From JAWWPY01 sp964412845 (GTDB lineage: Bacteria > Actinomycetota > Actinomycetes > Streptosporangiales > Streptosporangiaceae), in contig CAYPQM010000043.1 of assembly GCA_964412845.1 (NCBI GenBank), positions 1 through 41,751 on the forward strand: 41,751 nt of DNA, read 5' to 3'. This document shows, piece after piece, positions 23,362 to 31,056 of this stretch. Under the pieces are notes generated by a model. It searched no databases. It saw only the letters and a list, made by a program, of their open reading frames with translations, and was not told the origin of the DNA. The first letter of the stretch is position 1, and each line of letters opens with the position of its first letter. The translations under genes were made by a program, and so were the position numbers.

Positions 23362-24012
23362 ATGCAGACGTTCATCGTTGGTTACGGGTACCTGGCGATC
23401 TTCGTCTTGATGCTGGCCGAGTCCGCATGCATCCCGGTCCCCTCTGAGCTCACGATGCTGTTCGGTGGCGCGCTGGCTGGCGGCGCCGTGGCTGGGGCTC
23501 ACCTGAGCCTGGTTCTCGTCGTCGCGGCGGGCGTGGCAGGCAACGTCGTCGGCAGCTACCTCGCCTGGGGGGTTGGCCGCTACGGAGGCCAGGCGGCCTG
23601 GCGCCGCTGGGGGCGCTACATCCTGCTCCGTGAGGACGACATCGACCGAGCCGAGCGCTGGTTCGGGCGCCACGGCAGCAAGGCCGTGTTCTTCGGCCGG
23701 CTGCTTCCCGTCATCCGCACCTTCATTTCGCTGCCTGCCGGCTTCGCGAGGATGCCGCCCCTGCGTTTTGGCATCTACACAGTGGCCGGATGCATCCCCT
23801 GGACCCTGGCCCTGGGCTGGGCCGGATACGCCGTGGGTGCCAATTGGCAGTCCATCGCCAATGCCTTCCACGGCCCCACCTACGCGCTGGCCGCGATCAT
23901 CGGTGTCCTCATCGTGATCGCACTGATTGTCCTCGCCCGCCGGCGTCGCCACGAAAGGACCACGAGCGAGGACCAGGAGGCGGGCAACGCCCGCTCAAGC
24001 GCAATCTCCTGA
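23362..24012 (+). CDS. DedA-family membrane protein
   Basis: A 216-residue DedA/VTT-domain membrane protein; relatives act as lipid scramblases or flippases (for example of undecaprenyl phosphate or phosphatidylethanolamine) and support membrane homeostasis. Family signatures are the acidic helix LAESACIPVPSELTMLFGG (residues 19-37), GNVVGSYLAWGVGRYGG in the middle, and FGRLLPVIRTFISLPAGFARM at about 108-128 with the conserved Arg residues. Hydrophobic helices follow at about 135-155 and 172-192. The ATG at 23362 is taken as start with GGAGGAG eleven bases upstream; the GTG at 23350 lies inside that site and is less likely. It is monocistronic and convergent with the phosphoesterase gene. Confidence 0.92.
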   Translation: MQTFIVGYGYLAIFVLMLAESACIPVPSELTMLFGGALAGGAVAGAHLSLVLVVAAGVAGNVVGSYLAWGVGRYGGQAAWRRWGRYILLREDDIDRAERWFGRHGSKAVFFGRLLPVIRTFISLPAGFARMPPLRFGIYTVAGCIPWTLALGWAGYAVGANWQSIANAFHGPTYALAAIIGVLIVIALIVLARRRRHERTTSEDQEAGNARSSAIS

Positions 24013-24052
24013 CGGGCGAAAGGCTCCTGGCCGTCGCTCCCCCGTGCGTGCT

Positions 24053-25252
24053 TCAGCGGTGGCCGCTGAACGGCCAGATGGTAGGGCGGGGAAGTGGCGC
24101 GGGAGTGGGGAAGCGCGGTGGCTTGGCGAGGTCGATGAAGTCGGTCAGCGGGTTGGCGACCGCATCGCGCCTGGTCAGAGCCGGAAGGTTCCACTTCTGC
24201 TCGATGGTGGCCAGAACCGATGTGTGGTCGTAGACCATTGACGAGACGTGCCCGGGCTTGGAAAAGGGGGAGGCGATCAGGCACGGGACCCGGAACCCGT
24301 AGCGATCGTATCCGCCGGGCTCGTCGGGCGGCACATGAATATCGGGCGGAATATCGTCCGGGGCGACGGCCGCTGGTGGTGGCACGTGATCGTAAAACCC
24401 GCCCCCTTCGTCCCAGACGATGATGAACATCATGCGCGGCCATAGCGGGCTCGCCGCGGCTGCCTCGAAGATGCTGGCGGTGAATGCCTCCCCGACTTGG
24501 TCGTCCTGGAATTCCCCTTCCGAGGCGACAAGAACTTCGGGCGTGACCAGACTGACCGGAGGCAGCCGCCCATGCTGGCAATCGGCGTAGAAGTCGGCGA
24601 TGTCGTGCAGGTTGTCGCGCCAGCGCAGCAGGTTGCGCGGCCACAAGCCGACCTCGGGGGCATCGACAAAGTAGTTGGCCCAGCCGATCTTATGGGCGTC
24701 AAGCAGGTCCCAGATCAGCCCCGTTGCCGGGGGGTGCACGAACGGGCTGGGGATGGTGGTGCTGACCAGGCCGGCGGCGGTGGCGGCCTGAAGGAACCGG
24801 CGGTTCGGGAACGTTTGAGCCAAGCATGAGGCGAAGTAGCGGTCCCCGATGCCGTAGGTGCGGGCGAAGCCGTAGTACCAGGGAAGATCGGTTCCGTCGA
24901 GGTATCCCATAGGGTCGTCGCTGGCCGTGGTGGTGACGAACCCGTCCATCGCCCCGCCATTCCACTGGCGGTGTGAGTCATTCCATGTCTGGTTCAGGTG
25001 GAACGACGGATTCAGCGGCAGGCTCAGATGATGTGACCGCACCGGCCGCCCGTGGCGATCGGGGTTGCTGTTCAGTGGAGAGCCATCAGGACCAACGGTG
25101 AAACCATCCCCCCGTTCAAGCATGCCGAAGTAGCTGTCGTAGGAATGGTTCTCCTTCATCAGCACCACGATGTGCTCGATGCCAGGCAGGCCGTCACTGC
25201 CGGCGGGTCGATCAGGAAATGGCAGGGAGCCGGGGCCGCGCAGGTGTGCCAT
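24053..25252 (-). CDS. Phospholipase C-like phosphoesterase (PF04185 type), without signal peptide
   Basis: A 399-residue protein of the phosphoesterase family that includes bacterial non-haemolytic phospholipase C and acid phosphatases. The catalytic start is HIVVLMKENHSYDSYFG (about residues 27-43), with the Glu-Asn-x-Ser/Thr nucleophile region. Later blocks are FPNRRFLQAATA, FIIVWDEGGGFYDHVPPP near 280 and YGFRVPCLIASPFSKPG near 325, followed by DHTSVLATIEQKW near 345. Family members are usually exported by the Tat or Sec system, but here the start (MAHLRGPGSLPF) has neither a twin-arginine motif nor a hydrophobic run. The enzyme may act inside the cell or use a different start I cannot support. 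Confidence 0.9.
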   Translation of the reverse strand: MAHLRGPGSLPFPDRPAGSDGLPGIEHIVVLMKENHSYDSYFGMLERGDGFTVGPDGSPLNSNPDRHGRPVRSHHLSLPLNPSFHLNQTWNDSHRQWNGGAMDGFVTTTASDDPMGYLDGTDLPWYYGFARTYGIGDRYFASCLAQTFPNRRFLQAATAAGLVSTTIPSPFVHPPATGLIWDLLDAHKIGWANYFVDAPEVGLWPRNLLRWRDNLHDIADFYADCQHGRLPPVSLVTPEVLVASEGEFQDDQVGEAFTASIFEAAAASPLWPRMMFIIVWDEGGGFYDHVPPPAAVAPDDIPPDIHVPPDEPGGYDRYGFRVPCLIASPFSKPGHVSSMVYDHTSVLATIEQKWNLPALTRRDAVANPLTDFIDLAKPPRFPTPAPLPRPTIWPFSGHR

Positions 25253-25331
25253 TCCTGAACCGTAGCCCGCATCCCCCCGGTCATGTCCATCCCTGCTGGC
25301 CGCATCTCAGCCAAGCGGGCATCATCAAGTC

Positions 25332-25430
25332 ATGGCTCTGGTTGATGTGCGGCGGCTGGCGGCGATTGACATGTATGGCAGCGCCGGGACCCGGCGGCGC
25401 CGCCGGCTTGGGGCGTGGTTCAGCGGGTGA
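25332..25430 (+). pseudogene. Truncated N-terminal piece of a conserved actinobacterial membrane protein
   Basis: A 32-codon frame from the ATG at 25332 reads MALVDVRRLAAIDMYGSAGT and RRRRRL, then stops after a few unrelated residues inside the end of the AlkA-type gene. The pattern of RRLAAIDMxG followed by GTxRRRR is how a family of small actinobacterial membrane proteins begins, as I recall it. Their membrane helix should follow the arginines but is missing. I infer a gene cut off by rearrangement next to the glycosylase gene. The match is short, so this is tentative. Confidence 0.4.
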
Positions 25431-26088
25431 GCGCGCTGTCGGCCGCGCCCCCGTAGAGCTCAGCGGCCCGCCAGCAGTACCAGGCCACGACCGAACGGTA
25501 CGGCCGGTACGGGTCGCCGAGCGGCTCAAGCTCCTTCGCGGTCGGTGTCGGGATGCCCCAGGCCAGCCCGAACCCCTTCCTGACCCCGAGATCGCCGGTC
25601 GGCCACACATCCAGCCGCCGGAGCTGGAACATGAGGAACATCTCCGCCGTCCATTTCCCGATACCCCGGACGGTCGAGAGCCGGGCGACCAGCTCGGCAT
25701 CGCTCTCGGCCCGCATTCCCGGCGGGTCAAGCACGACCGTCCCGTCCAGCACCTTGGCCGCCAGGTCCTGCAGGGACGCTGCCTTGTTGCCGGACAGGCC
25801 GACGGAACGCAGGGTGCCGGCCGGCAGCGCCAGCAGCCGTTCCGGGACGACCTCACCGCCGAGCGCGGTAACCAGCCGCCCATGGATGGCGGCTGCCGCT
25901 GGGCCGGCTAGCTGCTGGTAGAGCACCGAGCGGACCAGCGCCGCGAAAGGTGTCTCCGTCGGCGGGGCGACCCGCGGCGGCCCCGCCTCGGCGACGAGGC
26001 GGCGCAGGACGGGATCCCGTTCGGACAGGATGGCGGCGGCCGCCGGGTAGCTGCGGGCCGGGCGGCTGGCTACTGGCCGGTCGGGCAT
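25420..26088 (-). CDS. DNA-3-methyladenine glycosylase II (AlkA-type HhH-GPD)
   Basis: A 222-residue HhH-GPD DNA glycosylase that removes alkylated purines in base-excision repair. The helix-hairpin-helix STVRGIGKWTAEM is at 138-150 and the catalytic aspartate is Asp166 in WPTGDLGVRKG. VRSVLYQQLAGPAAAAI at about 52-68 is the conserved helix before it and SVGLSGNKAASLQDLA at 95-110 a second family block. Compared with Escherichia coli AlkA it lacks the N-terminal TBP-like domain, as many actinobacterial versions do. The ATG at 26088 begins a basic N-terminus. It is probably transcribed alone, 53 bases after the E1 gene's stop on the same strand, so read-through is possible. Confidence 0.9.
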   Translation of the reverse strand: MPDRPVASRPARSYPAAAAILSERDPVLRRLVAEAGPPRVAPPTETPFAALVRSVLYQQLAGPAAAAIHGRLVTALGGEVVPERLLALPAGTLRSVGLSGNKAASLQDLAAKVLDGTVVLDPPGMRAESDAELVARLSTVRGIGKWTAEMFLMFQLRRLDVWPTGDLGVRKGFGLAWGIPTPTAKELEPLGDPYRPYRSVVAWYCWRAAELYGGAADSALTR

Positions 26089-26141
26089 GCGCTCAGTCTG
26101 CCACTGCCTGCGGAAGCGGCCCTGGGTGTGCCCTCAGGCCG

Positions 26142-28463
26142 CTACTGCGTGAGGTCGAGGGCGGCCCGGACGATGCTGTCGGTGTCGATACCGTGGTAGC
26201 GGTAGACGTCCTCGATGTCGCCGGACTGGCCGAACGACGTGACGCCGAGCGGGGCATGTGCGACATGGTTGATGGTGGCCAGGAACGCCAGCGTGTGCGG
26301 GTGGCCGTCGAGGATGGTGACCATGGGGGTGGCGCGGGAGGCGGGGAATGCCTGCCCGAGTATCCAGCTGGGGCCCTCTTCATGGCCATCCCGGGCCCGG
26401 AGGGCCCGGAACAGGAGGCCGGGGCTGGTGACGCAGATGACGTCGGCGGGGGTACCGGACTGTTCCAGCCGCCCGGCGGCGGCCAGCGCCTCGGGCAGCA
26501 GCGCACCCATGGCGGCGATGGTCACCGCTGGTTTCCCGCTGCTGCGCCGCAGCGGGTAGGCGCCCGCGACGACCTGCCGGAGCCGCCGGTTACGGGCAGT
26601 CGCGTCGGCGGGCACCGCGGCGAGTTTCTGGTCCACCGGGCGGGTGGAAAGGCGCAGGTAGGCCGAGCTTCCGTCGGGCCGGCCGAGCCGGGCGAGGCTG
26701 GCCAGCAGGCACCATTCGGCATCGATGGCAAAGGCCGGCTCGTAAGCGGTGCAGCCGGGCTGCTCGATGCCGACCGACGGTGTGGTGATCGACTGGTGGG
26801 CGCCGCCCTCGGGCGCCAGGGTCACCCCTGAAGGGGTGCCGACCAGGATGGACTGCCCGCCGGAGTAGATGCCGAACGACCACGGTTCCAGCGCACGCTC
26901 GACGAACGGGTCATACAGCACTCCGATCGGCAGCAGCGGCTGTCCCCAGCGGCTCCAGGTGGCACCCAGTTCACCGAGCAGGCCGACGAGATTTGTCTCG
27001 GCGATGCCGAGTTCGATGTGCTGACCGGCCGGTTTCTCCCGCCAGTGCAGGATGGTCTCGCCGTCATCGGCAAACCAGTCCACCCGCTCGTTCGCCGACC
27101 ACACCCCGGCCTTGTTCACCCAGCCACCCAGGTTGGTGGTGGAGCTGACATCCGGGCTCACCGTCACTATCCGCCGGGCCGCCTCCGGCGCCTCCCTGGT
27201 GAGATCGAGCAGCACCCGGCCCAGGGCCGCCTGGGTGGTGGTGGTGCCGGTCGGCGTGCGGCCGATATCCGCGGGCAGCTCGGGTGGCGCTTGGTACCTG
27301 AAGTCCGGTCGGCGCAGCCGCCGGGCCGCCGCCGCGCACACCTGGCCCGCCTCGCTGCCGGGCGCGAAGCGCGCCCAGGGGTGGCCGGGATCTGCGCCCA
27401 GCCGCCCGCCGAGCTCGGCCATCTGATCTGTCGTCAGCAGGGCGGAATGGTTCTGCGGATGTCCCTGGCTGGGCAGGCCGTAACCTTTGATCGTGTAGGC
27501 GAAGATCACCGTTGGCCTGGTGTCCTCGATCGACTCGTACGCCTGGTCAAGGGCGTCGAGATCGTGTCCGCCGAGATTGCGGATCGCCGCCATCAAGGTC
27601 GCGTCGTCCAGCCCGGCTATCAGCCGGGCGATCGGCACGCTGCCGGCCGGCAGGCGGCTCCGCAGCTCGTCCGGCCCGCAGCGCAGCAGCCGCTGGTACT
27701 CCGGGTTGGGCATGTCATCGATCCGGGCCCGCAGCGCGTCCCCGCCCGGCTGGGCGAACAGCTCTTCCAGCAGCCGGCCGTACTTCAGGGTGAGCACCTG
27801 CCACCCTGCTGCGGTGAACATGCCCCGCAGTTTCACGGCGGCGATCCCCGGCACCACCCGGTCCAGCGACTGCCGGTTCATGTCCACGATCCAGGTGACC
27901 TCCCCCAGGTCCGCCACCGCCGGATCGAGGACCGCCTCCCACACCGCGCCCTCATCCAGTTCGGCGTCCCCCAGCAGCGAGTACTGGCGACCCCGGCCCG
28001 CCTGTCCGGTCGTGCTGTGCACATACCGGCGGGCCAGCGCCCCCCAGATCGGCGCGGTCGCCCCGATCCCCACCGACCCGGTCGAGTAATCAACCCGGTC
28101 CGGGTCCTTGACCCGGCTGGGATAGCTCTGCAGGCCGCCGAAGTCGCGCAACCTGGTCAGGTACGACTCATCCAGTTCGCCCAGCAGGTAGTTCACCGCA
28201 TGCAGAACCGGCGAGGCGTGCGGCTTCACCGACACCCGGTCCTCTGGGCGCAGGTGCCGGAACCACAGTGACGTCATGATCGAGACCATCGATGCGCACG
28301 AGGCCTGATGACCCCCCACCTTCAGTCCCGACCGATTCGGCCGGACCCGGTTCGCGTGATGGATGATCGCCGTCGCCAGCCACAGCATGCGGCGCTCAAT
28401 CTCACCCAGCACATCAAGGTCCGGGGCACCGGGCTGGGCCCTGACCGGGTCTGCGCTCGTCAT
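26142..28463 (-). CDS. AceE-like thiamine-diphosphate E1 enzyme (transketolase superfamily)
   Basis: A 773-residue homodimeric-type 2-oxoacid dehydrogenase E1, related to AceE but about 110-120 residues shorter than typical AceE. The thiamine-diphosphate motif is LLGDAELDEGAVWEA to VDMNRQSLD (about 163-197), matching GDGEMDE...N of AceE, and MFTAAGWQVLTLKYGR follows as in AceE. The transketolase pyrimidine domain (HIELGIAETNLVGLLGELG) lies near 490-508 and the C-terminal domain runs to the end. There is no E2 or E3 gene nearby, so it may serve a distant complex or decarboxylate a different oxoacid. The ATG at 28463 is the best start; 26 upstream codons to 28541 overlap the promoter and carry no domain. 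A divergent Lrp/AsnC gene and an inverted repeat in the shared promoter suggest amino-acid-responsive control. Confidence 0.87.
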   Translation of the reverse strand: MTSADPVRAQPGAPDLDVLGEIERRMLWLATAIIHHANRVRPNRSGLKVGGHQASCASMVSIMTSLWFRHLRPEDRVSVKPHASPVLHAVNYLLGELDESYLTRLRDFGGLQSYPSRVKDPDRVDYSTGSVGIGATAPIWGALARRYVHSTTGQAGRGRQYSLLGDAELDEGAVWEAVLDPAVADLGEVTWIVDMNRQSLDRVVPGIAAVKLRGMFTAAGWQVLTLKYGRLLEELFAQPGGDALRARIDDMPNPEYQRLLRCGPDELRSRLPAGSVPIARLIAGLDDATLMAAIRNLGGHDLDALDQAYESIEDTRPTVIFAYTIKGYGLPSQGHPQNHSALLTTDQMAELGGRLGADPGHPWARFAPGSEAGQVCAAAARRLRRPDFRYQAPPELPADIGRTPTGTTTTQAALGRVLLDLTREAPEAARRIVTVSPDVSSTTNLGGWVNKAGVWSANERVDWFADDGETILHWREKPAGQHIELGIAETNLVGLLGELGATWSRWGQPLLPIGVLYDPFVERALEPWSFGIYSGGQSILVGTPSGVTLAPEGGAHQSITTPSVGIEQPGCTAYEPAFAIDAEWCLLASLARLGRPDGSSAYLRLSTRPVDQKLAAVPADATARNRRLRQVVAGAYPLRRSSGKPAVTIAAMGALLPEALAAAGRLEQSGTPADVICVTSPGLLFRALRARDGHEEGPSWILGQAFPASRATPMVTILDGHPHTLAFLATINHVAHAPLGVTSFGQSGDIEDVYRYHGIDTDSIVRAALDLTQ

Positions 28464-28553
28464 ACTTTTCACCGCCCCAATACGCAGACTGATTATCAGA
28501 ACAGCACAGGATGAGTGGACTGCACAACCCCATGCCGACAAACTGAGCAGTGT

Positions 28554-28598
28554 GCATAATCTGATGACATGTCAGTCTGGCCCGAGCGGGCATTATGC
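28554..28598. promoter_or_regulatory. Putative Lrp/AsnC operator between E1 and regulator genes
   Basis: GCATAAT at 28554-28560 is repeated in inverted orientation as ATTATGC at 28592-28598, with the perfect palindrome TGACATGTCA (28565-28574) between them. The right arm covers the regulator's start codon at 28595. AT-rich arms in otherwise GC-rich DNA suit an Lrp-type site that would also repress its own gene. Confidence 0.5.
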
Positions 28599-29101
28599 CA
28601 ACGGATGACCGGATCGACGCGACCGACGCCCGTCTCCTGCTGGCCCTGACCGAGCAGCCGAGGGCCACCGCTCTGGCGCTGGCTGCCCAGCTCGGGATCT
28701 CCCGCAACACTGCCGCGTCCCGGCTCGCCAGGCTCGAGCACAGCGGGGTGCTGGACTCTTTCGAGCGCCGGATCAGCCCGGCCACCCTGGGTTACCCACT
28801 GACCGCGTTCGTGACCACTCAGGTCACCCAGCGGGATCTGGATGACGTCGCGGCGGCACTGGCTGGCATCCCGGAAGTACTCCAGGTGCACGGCATCAGC
28901 GGGCAAACGGACCTGCTGGTCCACGTTGTCGCCACGGGCGCCGACGATCTCTACCGCATTGCCGGGCAGATCCTGGCCATCCCCGGCGTCGAGCGCACCA
29001 ACACTGCCCTCGTCATGCGGGAACTCGTCGGCTACCGGATCACGCCCCTGCTGCACCGGCAGGCCGGGCGGGCGCGCGGAGGCGGTGCCCGCGACACCTA
29101 G
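28595..29101 (+). CDS. Lrp/AsnC-family transcriptional regulator
   Basis: A 168-residue feast/famine regulator. The N-terminal winged helix-turn-helix reads DARLLLALTEQPRATALALA then LGISRNTAASRLARLEHSGV (residues 10-55). The C-terminal RAM ligand-binding/dimer domain runs from about 65 to 150 (YPLTAFVTTQV, HGISGQTDLLVHVVATGADD). Lrp-type proteins bind amino acids or metabolites and form octamers that wrap DNA. It lies head-to-head with the E1 enzyme gene, 131 bases apart, so that enzyme is the likely target. The ATG at 28595 has only a weak ribosome site. A decayed transposase abuts its 3' end. Confidence 0.9.
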   Translation: MPTDDRIDATDARLLLALTEQPRATALALAAQLGISRNTAASRLARLEHSGVLDSFERRISPATLGYPLTAFVTTQVTQRDLDDVAAALAGIPEVLQVHGISGQTDLLVHVVATGADDLYRIAGQILAIPGVERTNTALVMRELVGYRITPLLHRQAGRARGGGARDT

Positions 29102-29116
29102 CGGATCCGGTCCGGG

Positions 29117-29282
29117 CGGCAGGCCCGCGCCGACGCGGCCGGGCTGATCACCTGGGACGTCAGCGTGGACTCCGCGATCGCCCGGGCGCACCAGCACGCG
29201 GCGGGCGCGCGGAAAAGAGGAGGATCTGCAGAAGGAGCCGCCCGGCGGGGTGGCAGCCGGGCCGGCCGATCACGCGGCTGGG
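29117..29282 (+). mobile_element. IS5-family transposase remnant, frameshifted
   Basis: About 55 codons of an IS5-type transposase survive. The first frame reads RQARADAAGLITWDVSVDSA then IARAHQHAAGARK, a signature block of actinobacterial IS5-family transposases. Near 29213-29222 one extra base shifts the frame, and the match goes on as DLQKEPPGGV and PADHAAG in the next frame. The catalytic core on either side and both terminal inverted repeats are missing. It starts right after the Lrp gene stop and ends before the esterase terminator, so it is a relic and not a mobile element. Confidence 0.8.
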
Positions 29283-29288
29283 CCGCTC

Positions 29289-29317
29289 GCGCCTAGCGCC
29301 GGCCTGGCGCTAGGCGC
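29289..29317. terminator. Hairpin over the esterase stop codon
   Basis: A perfect 12-bp stem, GCGCCTAGCGCC with its complement, has the five-base loop GGCCT. The esterase stop codon (29310-29312) lies inside the right arm. It can end the minus-strand esterase transcript and perhaps also stop reading from the Lrp gene. Confidence 0.75.
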
Positions 29318-30206
29318 CGTCACCGGGTGGCCGGTCCTCGCGCAGCCAGCGGCCGATCCGCTCGACGGCCTCGTCCGCCTCCGGCAGCAGCCCGGCGAAC
29401 GCGTGCCAGACATGCGGCATCTCCGCCCAGATTTCGAGCGTCACGTCGACCCCTGCGGCGCGGGCCGCCGCGGCGAACCGGAGGGAGTCGTCGCGCAGGA
29501 TCTCGGCGTCCCCGGCCTGGATCAGGACCGGCGGCAGGCCGCGCAGGTCGGCATAGAGCGGCGAGGCGTAAGGGTGCCGGGCATCCTGCCCGGCGAGGTA
29601 CCAGTCCGCCGCTTCCCGCGCGCCATCCGGCGTGAGCATCACATCGACCGCCGCCCGGCTGCACAGCGACTCGCCGCTCAGGTCCAGGTCGGTCCACGGC
29701 GAGATGACGACGGCCGCGCCGGGCAGCGGGTCGCCGGCGTCGCGCAGCGCCACGAGCGCCGCGAGGGCCAGGCCGCCACCCGAGGAGTCGCCGCTGATGA
29801 CGACCTGCCGGGCGTGCGTGCCGCCGGCGATCAGCCAGCGGTAGGCGGTCAGCGCGTCCTCGACGGCCGCCGGGAACGGATGCTCGGGGGCCAGGCGGTA
29901 GCCGGCGCTGAGCACCCGGGCCTGTGCCGCCGCCGACAGCAGCGCGAGCAGGCCCCGGAGCCGGGCGGGCGAGCCGAGGTGGTAGGCGCCGCCGTGGAAG
30001 TGCAGCACCACCCGCTCGCCCGTCACCCCGGCCGCGATCACCCACTCGGCCGGAACGCCATTCGCGTCGACCGGATCAACCTGCGTGCCCTCAGGCGGCG
30101 GCGCGCCGGCCGATCCCATCAGCGCACGGCGCTCCTGGAGCGTCAGGGTGCCCAGGTCAGCGCGGCCCACGAACTCAAGCACGGTCTTGAGCTGCTCACT
30201 AGCCAT
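29310..30206 (-). CDS. Alpha/beta-hydrolase esterase of the hormone-sensitive lipase family
   Basis: A 298-residue esterase (family IV, HSL type). HFHGGAYHLGS at 69-79 is the oxyanion-hole motif and GDSSGGGLALA holds the nucleophile Ser141. His268 in MPHVWHAF completes the triad with an acidic residue of the AEILRDDS segment near 234-240. Such enzymes hydrolyse short-chain esters or amides in the cytoplasm. No signal peptide is present. The ATG at 30206 has GGAGG six bases upstream. The gene stands alone, ending in a strong hairpin, and the sequence on its upstream side holds another hairpin and a possible gene tail. Confidence 0.92.
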   Translation of the reverse strand: MASEQLKTVLEFVGRADLGTLTLQERRALMGSAGAPPPEGTQVDPVDANGVPAEWVIAAGVTGERVVLHFHGGAYHLGSPARLRGLLALLSAAAQARVLSAGYRLAPEHPFPAAVEDALTAYRWLIAGGTHARQVVISGDSSGGGLALAALVALRDAGDPLPGAAVVISPWTDLDLSGESLCSRAAVDVMLTPDGAREAADWYLAGQDARHPYASPLYADLRGLPPVLIQAGDAEILRDDSLRFAAAARAAGVDVTLEIWAEMPHVWHAFAGLLPEADEAVERIGRWLREDRPPGDGA

Positions 30207-30509
30207 CTGCGTCCTCCGTCGGCGGTCCCGTCGGAATCCTCACAGCCCGGGACCCGGCCGGCAACCGAATAAACGCCCCCCGGGCTGGCCGCGCGCCGCT
30301 AGCGCCCGGAACCTAGCGGCTCCCAGTTCGCCTCGCCGGTGAGCTCGATCAGCTGGCCCAGGGCGTCAAGCCGGGTACGCAGCGAGCCGCCGGGCGTCGG
30401 CGAAGGGTGCTGACGCCGGCGCCTCCAGGCCGCCACCCGACCGACTTCTGAAACACGCCCTGGCGGCCACGGCCGGGCTGCGCCTTGCTAAGGGTGCGGA
30501 CTCTCGCGG
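30207..30509. other. 303-base gap with a CTAG hairpin and possible gene tail
   Basis: The minus strand carries an open frame of up to about 45 codons (GTG at 30436 to the TAG at 30299-30301) with coding-like codon use; its end reads SLRTRLDALGQLIELTGEAN then WEPLGSGR. I do not recognise it, and it could be the tail of a lost gene. A hairpin, GCCGCTAG (30295-30302) with CTAGCGGC (30313-30320) and ten bases between, surrounds the stop codon. The rest should include the esterase promoter, which is not distinct. Confidence 0.4.
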
Positions 30510-31052
30510 TCAATCACGGGAGTTCTCGCGGCCGGCCAGCAGATCCCGGGCGCGCCCGATGCGGGCGTCGAGGTCAGCCAGGAAGCTTTCCAGGGCCGCC
30601 CGCTTGGCTTCGACGGTCGCCCGCAGGTTCTCCTGCAAGGCCACGCACTCCAGGGTCAGCCGCCGGCGCTCCTCGTCGCTGGTGCGCTCGTCGTGATAGG
30701 TGAGGCGGATCTGCGCCATCCGGTCCTCGCTGCGCAGCACGACCGCGATCTCATCGAGGTTGAGGCCAAGCAGGGCCTGCAGCTCGCGGATGCGTGCCAC
30801 CCGGGCCAGGTCTTCCGCCGAATAGCGGCGCAGCCCGCCGGGCGTGCAGGCCGGGACGATGAGGCCCAGTTGCTGGTAGTAGCGGAGCGCCCGCTCAGAC
30901 ACGCCGACGAGGGTTGCCGCGGCGCCGATGCCGAGCAGGTGCTCGCGGCCGGCCCGGGCCTGGTCGCCGCCGGCCGGCACCTGGTCGCCGCCGGATGGCG
31001 CCCGGACGCGGCCGGCCAGCTCGGCGGCGTCCGCCCCCCGTGCCGAGGCCAC
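30510..31052 (-). CDS. MerR-family regulator
   Basis: A 180-residue MerR-type regulator. The winged helix-turn-helix begins about residue 39 (LLGIGAAATLVGVSERALRY then YQQLGLI, GGLRRYSAEDLARVARI) and the C-terminal ~70 residues form a coiled coil that mediates dimer contact (ALQENLRATVEAKRAALESF). No cysteine cluster typical of metal sensing is seen, so the signal is likely an organic compound. The GTG at 31052 lies five bases after the MFS stop and is chosen as a coupled start; a GTG at 30980 is another option. The N-terminal extension contains two copies of a GGDQ-coding 15-base repeat. It shares an operon with the exporter gene and probably controls the site at 32968. Confidence 0.85.
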   Translation of the reverse strand: MASARGADAAELAGRVRAPSGGDQVPAGGDQARAGREHLLGIGAAATLVGVSERALRYYQQLGLIVPACTPGGLRRYSAEDLARVARIRELQALLGLNLDEIAVVLRSEDRMAQIRLTYHDERTSDEERRRLTLECVALQENLRATVEAKRAALESFLADLDARIGRARDLLAGRENSRD

Positions 31053-31056
31053 CGGC

